Below are positions 13,231 through 17,190 of a stretch of 17,190 bases of DNA, in pieces. The notes beneath the pieces are model-generated. The model ran no database searches and had not been told where the DNA came from. It was given only the letters and a program-made list of their open reading frames with translations. The stretch is from Nitrospinota bacterium (GTDB taxonomy: Bacteria > Nitrospirota > Thermodesulfovibrionia > Thermodesulfovibrionales > UBA1546), in contig JAHILQ010000015.1 in the NCBI GenBank assembly GCA_018896985.1, positions 1-17,190 of the forward strand. Direction: 5' to 3'. The position numbers and the translations under genes were made by a program. Numbering within the stretch: position 1 is the first letter of the stretch; the number at the start of each line of letters is the position of its first letter.

Positions 13231-13324
13231 TGTCATTGCGGCTTGTCCGCAATCCTTCTTTCAGAAAGATTCCCGACAAGCCCCGATAGAAGCGAAGCTT
13301 CACACGGGGCAAGCGGGAATGACA
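13231..13324. repeat. REP-like palindromic repeat with a nested palindrome, upstream of the receiver pair
   Basis: The same family and orientation as 12197-12262, starting tgtcattgcggcttgtccgc and ending aagcgggaatgaca. After the shared gattcccgacaag it contains about 30 extra bases: ccccg ... cgggg enclosing gaagc-gaa-gcttc. These are followed by a second caag, as if a second palindrome had been inserted with a short target duplication. Confidence 0.75.
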
Positions 13325-13361
13325 TACAAAGTGACATTGCTTATGGACTCCTCAGTAGTTG

Positions 13362-14279
13362 TTATAGTATTGGTCGTGGTAGTAAGCCAGCCCTTTCTAA
13401 TATAACAGGTACTATATCTTCCCAAGCCACGGCCATGATATGGATGCCATGGATACCATCTATCTCTTTGATCTGGTCGATGGTCTCCAGAGCTATCTGC
13501 ACACCTTCTTCCTTGACATCCTTTGCCCCTTCCATACGGGTTACTATCGCATCCGGCACACTAATTCCAGAGACGTTATCCCTCATATAGCGAGCCATTC
13601 CTACAGACTTTATGGGTATTACACCGGCTAAGATGTGGACCTTCTTATCCAATTCCTGATCTCTTACCATTCCCATCCACTTAATAAACTTACCCACATC
13701 AAAGATGCCCTGAGTTTGAATAAAGTCTGCACCAGCCTTTACCTTTTTGACCAGTCTCATAACCCTGTATTCAAAGGGGTCAGCAAATGGATTTTCAGCC
13801 GCACCAATAAACAGTTGAACTTCGCCGGATATATCTTCGCCATTCATAAATTTTTTTTCATCTCTCATGGTCTTAAGGGTTTGAATGAGTTGAATAGAAT
13901 CAATATCATAGACGCCTTTAGCCGTTGGGTGATTGCCAAATTTTTGGTGGTCACCTGAAAGACAAAGTACATTTCTGATTCCTAAGGCAACCGCACCCAA
14001 TATATCACTCTGGATAGCAATCCGATTTCGATCCCTGACTACCATCTGCATTACAGGGTCGATCCCCATATCCTTCAGGAGGATACAGCCGCTCCAACTT
14101 GACATGCGGACTATAGCTGTTTGATTGTCGGTTACATTCAAAGCATCACAATAAGACTTGAGGAGTTCCCCTTTTCTCTTGACAACATTTGCTAATGTAC
14201 CCTTCGGAGGCCCCACTTCAGCAGTTACGGTGAAATAGCCTCCTTCTAAAACTTTTTCAAGATTGCTTCCTGCTTTCAT
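13362..14279 (-). CDS. metF: Methylene-tetrahydrofolate reductase catalytic subunit, copy 2 (MetF-like)
   Basis: 305 residues. The TIM-barrel signatures are all present: VTAEVGPPKG with Glu21 as the catalytic acid, ALNVTDNQ, MVVRDRNR, VLCLSGDHQ with its Asp, and DFIQTQGIFD. Compared with copy 1 it has slightly longer termini (a MKAGSNLEKVLEGG start and an LLPRPIL end). It starts 3 nt after metV2 ends and so is translationally coupled to it. No SAM-binding regulatory domain is present, as in other bacterial MetF. Having two diverged metVF pairs in one strand-coherent block suggests that the two enzymes differ in electron partner, direction or folate form; the sequence alone does not say which. 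Confidence 0.93.
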   Translation of the reverse strand: MKAGSNLEKVLEGGYFTVTAEVGPPKGTLANVVKRKGELLKSYCDALNVTDNQTAIVRMSSWSGCILLKDMGIDPVMQMVVRDRNRIAIQSDILGAVALGIRNVLCLSGDHQKFGNHPTAKGVYDIDSIQLIQTLKTMRDEKKFMNGEDISGEVQLFIGAAENPFADPFEYRVMRLVKKVKAGADFIQTQGIFDVGKFIKWMGMVRDQELDKKVHILAGVIPIKSVGMARYMRDNVSGISVPDAIVTRMEGAKDVKEEGVQIALETIDQIKEIDGIHGIHIMAVAWEDIVPVILERAGLLPRPIL

Positions 14280-14282
14280 AGT

Positions 14283-14939
14283 CTATTTTTTCCCTTTCTG
14301 AGTTGGTAATCCACTATTATAACTTGGTTCCCAGTTTTTAGGAGGCATAATCTCCTCCAGCAAATGAAGGCATCCAATTTTGGAAAGACGCTTAATTATG
14401 AGCTCCCAGGCGCAGGGTAAATCGGGTGAGATCTCACATTTACCGTCTTGAGACCCACCGCAGGGGCCGTTAAGCAGGCTCTTAGCGCATCTTGTTATTG
14501 GGCAGATCCCGCCTGTCTTATCCAGTATACATTCGCCACAGAGTGAACATCTTTCATCGAAGACCTTCAATCTTGTCATATTCCCCAGAAACAAGCTGTC
14601 ATTTGCAGGATAAACAGGCTTGTCTTCATATAGTTCCACTGCTGTCTGTGTACCTGCCCCACATGACATTACAATAATGCAGTCTGTTTTATCCATCGCC
14701 TCTTTGAATGGCTTCAATTCAACTTTTGTGCCGAGCACCTGACAGCCTGTCTTTGCAACAAATGTTCCTGTAACAGACTTGCCTTCTGCCTCAAGCGCCT
14801 CTTTCATAGCCTTAAGCTCGGGTTCCCCTCCGGTTCCGCACAGTGTTGCGCACTCAGAGCATCCGAGCAGGAAAAAATTCCTGTAGTTTTTAACGTTCTC
14901 CATCAGTTCCTCAAAATCCCGCTTCTTTGTGATAATCAT
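14283..14939 (-). CDS. metV: MetV-like subunit, copy 2
   Basis: 218 residues. N-terminal LLGCSECATLCGTGG (Cys27, 30, 34), Cys66, Cys87 and MSCGAG (Cys93). The C-terminal cysteine-rich region ERCSLCGECILDKTGGICPITRC ... LNGPCGGSQDGKCE ... LPCAW (Cys131-176) has the same spacing as in copy 1. All the putative Fe-S/zinc ligands shared with copy 1 are intact, so both copies look functional. The frame is open about 25 codons further upstream, but that stretch is repetitive DNA. The ATG at 14939 has GGAGGAAGA directly upstream. It is the first gene of the minus-strand block running to metF1, so its leader is the likely site of promoter control. Confidence 0.9.
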   Translation of the reverse strand: MIITKKRDFEELMENVKNYRNFFLLGCSECATLCGTGGEPELKAMKEALEAEGKSVTGTFVAKTGCQVLGTKVELKPFKEAMDKTDCIIVMSCGAGTQTAVELYEDKPVYPANDSLFLGNMTRLKVFDERCSLCGECILDKTGGICPITRCAKSLLNGPCGGSQDGKCEISPDLPCAWELIIKRLSKIGCLHLLEEIMPPKNWEPSYNSGLPTQKGKK

Positions 14940-14959
14940 TCTTCCTCCACGGTGCCTGT

Positions 14960-15037
14960 GATCAGTGTCAGTGATTAGTGTCAGTGAACAGACACAGAAA
15001 ACTGACACAGACACTGTTTACTGACACTGTTTACTGC
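14960..15037. repeat. Repetitive leader of metV2 (cagtgtcagtg words, direct and inverted)
   Basis: The left half has tandem atcagtgtcagtg / attagtgtcagtg. The right half has actgacacag and two tttactg-containing units (gtttactgacactgtttact), which are the inverse of the left words. The two halves can pair into a long imperfect hairpin in the leader of metV2. On the minus strand a TATAAT (15050-15045) lies just upstream, without a clear -35. The rest of the gene-free stretch 14940-15275 is the AT-rich inverted-repeat element at 15092-15243. Confidence 0.6.
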
Positions 15038-15091
15038 TTTTATTATTATAACGGGAGTTTCAGGCAAAAATAAACCGAAAAAATACATTTA

Positions 15092-15243
15092 AATAAGGCA
15101 GATGTTGTGAAAAAATTTATTTTTCGATACCTTAGCACACCTCTCTCTGATGGTTTTTGGAATATTTCAGTGAATATAACAAATGAAGATATTTCAATAA
15201 AATTATCGAGTTAAAGAAATTTTTGAGCAATGTCTGCCTTATT
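15092..15243. mobile_element. 152-bp AT-rich element with terminal inverted repeats
   Basis: aataaggcaga (15092-15102) and its exact complement tctgccttatt (15233-15243) bound the interval, with imperfect pairing continuing inward (tgttg/caatg, then aaaaatt). The interior is AT-rich and non-coding. It lies between the end of the ABC permease gene and the metV2 leader. Size and structure resemble the elements at 1239-1382 and 2504-2647, but the end sequences are different. Confidence 0.5.
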
Positions 15244-15275
15244 CGGGTTAATTGAGCGATTTCATGCTGGACTTT

Positions 15276-16505
15276 TTACTCGTATCTTAACGCATCTATG
15301 GGGTCAAGCAGAGAAGCCCTGTATGCAGGGTAAAAACCAAAGAATATTCCGACTAATCCCGAAAAACAAAACGCAAGCACAACATAAAACGGAGATATGA
15401 TTGTGGGCCAGTCCGCAAAAGCAGAGAGTATCTTGGAACCACCTACGCCTATGATAATCCCTATAACACCGCCGATTAATGATAATGTGAGCGCCTCAAT
15501 AATGAACTGGAGCCTTATGTCCCATGTCCTTGCGCCTACAGCCATTCTTATTCCTATCTCCCTTGTCCTTTCAGTAACCGAGACCAGCATAATGTTCATA
15601 ATCCCGATTCCCCCTACGATAAGAGAAACAGATGCAATAGCGCCAAGCAAGAGTGCCATTACCTTTGAAGACTCTTCCCGCGTCTGCATTATCTGGGTAA
15701 GATTCCTCACCGTAAAATCATTATCCTGTTTAGGCCCTATGCGGTGCCTCTGCCTGAGCAGTTCATTTATCTGTTTTTCGGCAGCAGGAAGGTCTTCTGT
15801 GCTCTTTGCCTTAACATGAATTATCCTTACCATGCCCGGAAACTGGGTTCCGAAAAGCTGTTTTTGAGCCGCTGTAACAGGAACCATTATAGTATCGTCC
15901 TGATCATGTCCTGGAAGAGACTGCCCTTTAGGCGCAAGCGCACCGATTACAGTAAAAGGAACCTTTTTTATCCGCACAACCTGACCTATCGGATCTATAT
16001 CGCCAAAAAGGTTATCCACAACAGTCTGCCCCAATAAGCAAACCTTTGCGCCGCTCTTAACCTCCTGCTCAGTAAATGATCTGCCTGAAGCGAGTTTCCA
16101 TTCCCTTACATTCAGAAAGTTCGGTGTTGTGCCCATTATGCCTGTTGCCCAGTTCTGGTTGCCGTAAACAACCTGTGCAACCCCGCCATGGTCAGGCGCA
16201 ACATCAGCAACTGCAGGGCACTCCCTGACAATTGCCTCTGTATCACCCATGGTGAGTGTAGGCTGGGTGCCTGCGCCCATTCTCACCCCCCCTGCCGAAG
16301 TTGAGCCCGGCAGTATGATAAGAAGATTGCTTCCTATACTTGCTATCTGGTCTGCTATTTTTTGGCTTGCGCCTTTTCCCACAGCAAGCATTGCAATCAC
16401 TGCGCCTACTCCGATAACAATTCCAAGCATTGTAAGGGCTGAACGCATCTTGTTCACCCTTAGAGCTCTGAGAGATATTTTTAAAGTTGAAGGGATGTTT
16501 ATCAT
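15276..16505 (-). CDS. MacB-type ABC transporter permease (FtsX family)
   Basis: 409 residues, the normal length for a stand-alone MacB-like permease. One N-terminal transmembrane helix (about 22-43, LTMLGIVIGVGAVIAMLAVG) is followed by the MacB periplasmic core domain (about 44-280). Three FtsX helices follow (about 283-310 VMALLLGAIASVSLIVGGIGIMN; 332-355; 372-394). VTERTREIGIRMAVGAR after the second helix and the ending YPAYRASLLDPIDALRYE are hallmark motifs. It acts in the inner membrane with the ATPase encoded upstream, in a tripartite exporter or lipoprotein/peptide exporter; the substrate is unknown. No ATPase domain is fused. The ATG at 16505 fits the family start but has no clear Shine-Dalgarno sequence. 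Confidence 0.95.
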   Translation of the reverse strand: MINIPSTLKISLRALRVNKMRSALTMLGIVIGVGAVIAMLAVGKGASQKIADQIASIGSNLLIILPGSTSAGGVRMGAGTQPTLTMGDTEAIVRECPAVADVAPDHGGVAQVVYGNQNWATGIMGTTPNFLNVREWKLASGRSFTEQEVKSGAKVCLLGQTVVDNLFGDIDPIGQVVRIKKVPFTVIGALAPKGQSLPGHDQDDTIMVPVTAAQKQLFGTQFPGMVRIIHVKAKSTEDLPAAEKQINELLRQRHRIGPKQDNDFTVRNLTQIMQTREESSKVMALLLGAIASVSLIVGGIGIMNIMLVSVTERTREIGIRMAVGARTWDIRLQFIIEALTLSLIGGVIGIIIGVGGSKILSAFADWPTIISPFYVVLAFCFSGLVGIFFGFYPAYRASLLDPIDALRYE

Positions 16506-16519
16506 GATTTCATTTCAAG

Positions 16520-16596
16520 TGTCATTGCGAGGAGGTTGTAAGACCGACGAAGCAATCTCACAACCCTTAGATTGCTTCGCTTCGCTCGCAATGACA
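16520..16596. repeat. REP-like palindrome between the ABC ATPase and permease genes
   Basis: tgtcattgcgag (16520-16531) and ctcgcaatgaca (16585-16596) are perfect 12-bp inverted ends. Inside, cgaagcaatct pairs with agattgcttcg. This is the classic tgtcattgcgag...ctcgcaatgaca layout, and its outer bases match the other tgtcatt...aatgaca repeats in the window. It may affect mRNA stability between the two cistrons. Confidence 0.8.
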
Positions 16597-16609
16597 AGAC
16601 TTAAGCTAT

Positions 16610-17190
16610 TCATACATTTTTACCCAGCTCATCACTCACAATGCAGCCATCACGAAATTTTATTGCCCGCCTGCTGTATGCTGCTATATCAGCCTCATGG
16701 GTTATAAGTATTATCGTAATATTTGATTCGGCATTCAGCTTTGTGAAAAGTTCCATTATCTCAGCGCTTGTCTTTGTGTCAAGATTGCCTGTCGGTTCGT
16801 CTGCAAGGATTATTGGCGCATTATTTACAAGCGCCCTCGCAATAGCGACCCTCTGCTGCTGGCCTCCTGAAAGCTGATTGGAATAATGATGCTCCCTTCC
16901 CTCCAGACCGACACTTCTAATCGCATTCATTGCCTTCTGCCTTCTCTCTTTTGCAGTAACTCCGTTATAAAGCATGGGAAGCTCAACATTCTCAAGAGCA
17001 GATGTCCTTGAAAGCAGATTGAATCCCTGAAAGACAAAACCTATCTTCTTGTTTCTTATAGCAGCGAGTTCATCCCTTCCGAGAATGTTGACATCAATAC
17101 CTTCCAGGAGATACCTGCCGCTTGTAGGCTTATCAAGGCATCCAATGATATTCATAAAAGTAGATTTCCCTGACCCTGAAGGACCCATTA
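16610..17190 (-). CDS. MacB-type ABC transporter ATP-binding protein (5' end beyond the window)
   Basis: The 3' 193 codons are visible, from just before the Walker A motif (GPSGSGKST) to the stop at 16612-16610. Q-loop FVFQGFNLLSR, signature LSGGQQQRVAIARAL, Walker B IILADEPTGNLD and the switch His in ILITHE are all intact. This is the LolD/MacB-type ATPase pattern (for example GCLDKPTSGRYLLEGIDV). The codon upstream of the first visible Met ends in TA, compatible with the usual Ile or Leu. The true start, about 40 residues earlier in such proteins, lies outside the window. It pairs with the permease encoded immediately downstream. Confidence 0.95.
   Translation of the reverse strand, partial: MGPSGSGKSTFMNIIGCLDKPTSGRYLLEGIDVNILGRDELAAIRNKKIGFVFQGFNLLSRTSALENVELPMLYNGVTAKERRQKAMNAIRSVGLEGREHHYSNQLSGGQQQRVAIARALVNNAPIILADEPTGNLDTKTSAEIMELFTKLNAESNITIILITHEADIAAYSRRAIKFRDGCIVSDELGKNV

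Noticed and set aside
15397..15819. 140-codon plus-strand frame
   Set aside because: It is antisense to the MacB-type permease; a shadow frame.
16249..16707. 152-codon plus-strand frame
   Set aside because: It spans the antisense of two ABC genes and the palindromic repeat, and has no recognisable domain.

Overview
The window looks like a bacterial chromosome fragment from an anaerobe, most likely a Nitrospirota (Thermodesulfovibrionia-like) or Desulfobacterota lineage. That placement is an inference from three things: MetV/MetF modules of the Wood-Ljungdahl type, an MvhD-bearing electron-transfer fusion, and the many short palindromic dispersed repeats. No 16S or other decisive marker is present.

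Left part (1-4062), housekeeping genes. On the minus strand lie the first 69 codons of an aconitase running off the left edge, then miaA (tRNA dimethylallyltransferase) and rlmN (23S rRNA/tRNA adenine-C2 methyltransferase). On the plus strand an A-type Fe-S carrier homologue is followed 4 nt later by hemB. Two ~144-bp elements with terminal inverted repeats lie between these genes.

Middle part (4063-7316), accessory. A BrnT/BrnA-like toxin-antitoxin pair, an unrecognised two-helix membrane protein, and a ribbon-helix-helix/PIN pair with a near-consensus promoter and an overlapping inverted repeat are all on the plus strand. A thymidylate-synthase-family gene follows on the minus strand. Next comes a structured stretch that resembles the 3' half of a tRNA with a small hairpin inserted in its T arm.

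Right-centre part (7317-14939), the most interesting region, all on the minus strand. In transcription order it holds metV2-metF2, two stand-alone receiver proteins, a soluble PAS histidine kinase, a 705-residue fusion of an NfnB/GltD-like FAD-NAD(P)H module with ferredoxin and MvhD domains, and metV1-metF1. A signalling trio and a putative electron-entry flavoprotein are therefore sandwiched between two paralogous methylene-tetrahydrofolate reductase modules. The likely shared task is C1 reduction or oxidation coupled to redox carriers, with phosphorelay control of an unknown kind.

Right edge (15276-17190): a MacB-type ABC exporter, with the permease and the 3' part of the ATPase gene on the minus strand, separated by a palindromic repeat.

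Repeats are a theme of the window. Related palindromes occur between genes (2536-2604, 12197-12262, 13231-13324, 16520-16596). A different palindrome is inserted in frame in two unrelated coding sequences (rlmN and the MvhD fusion).
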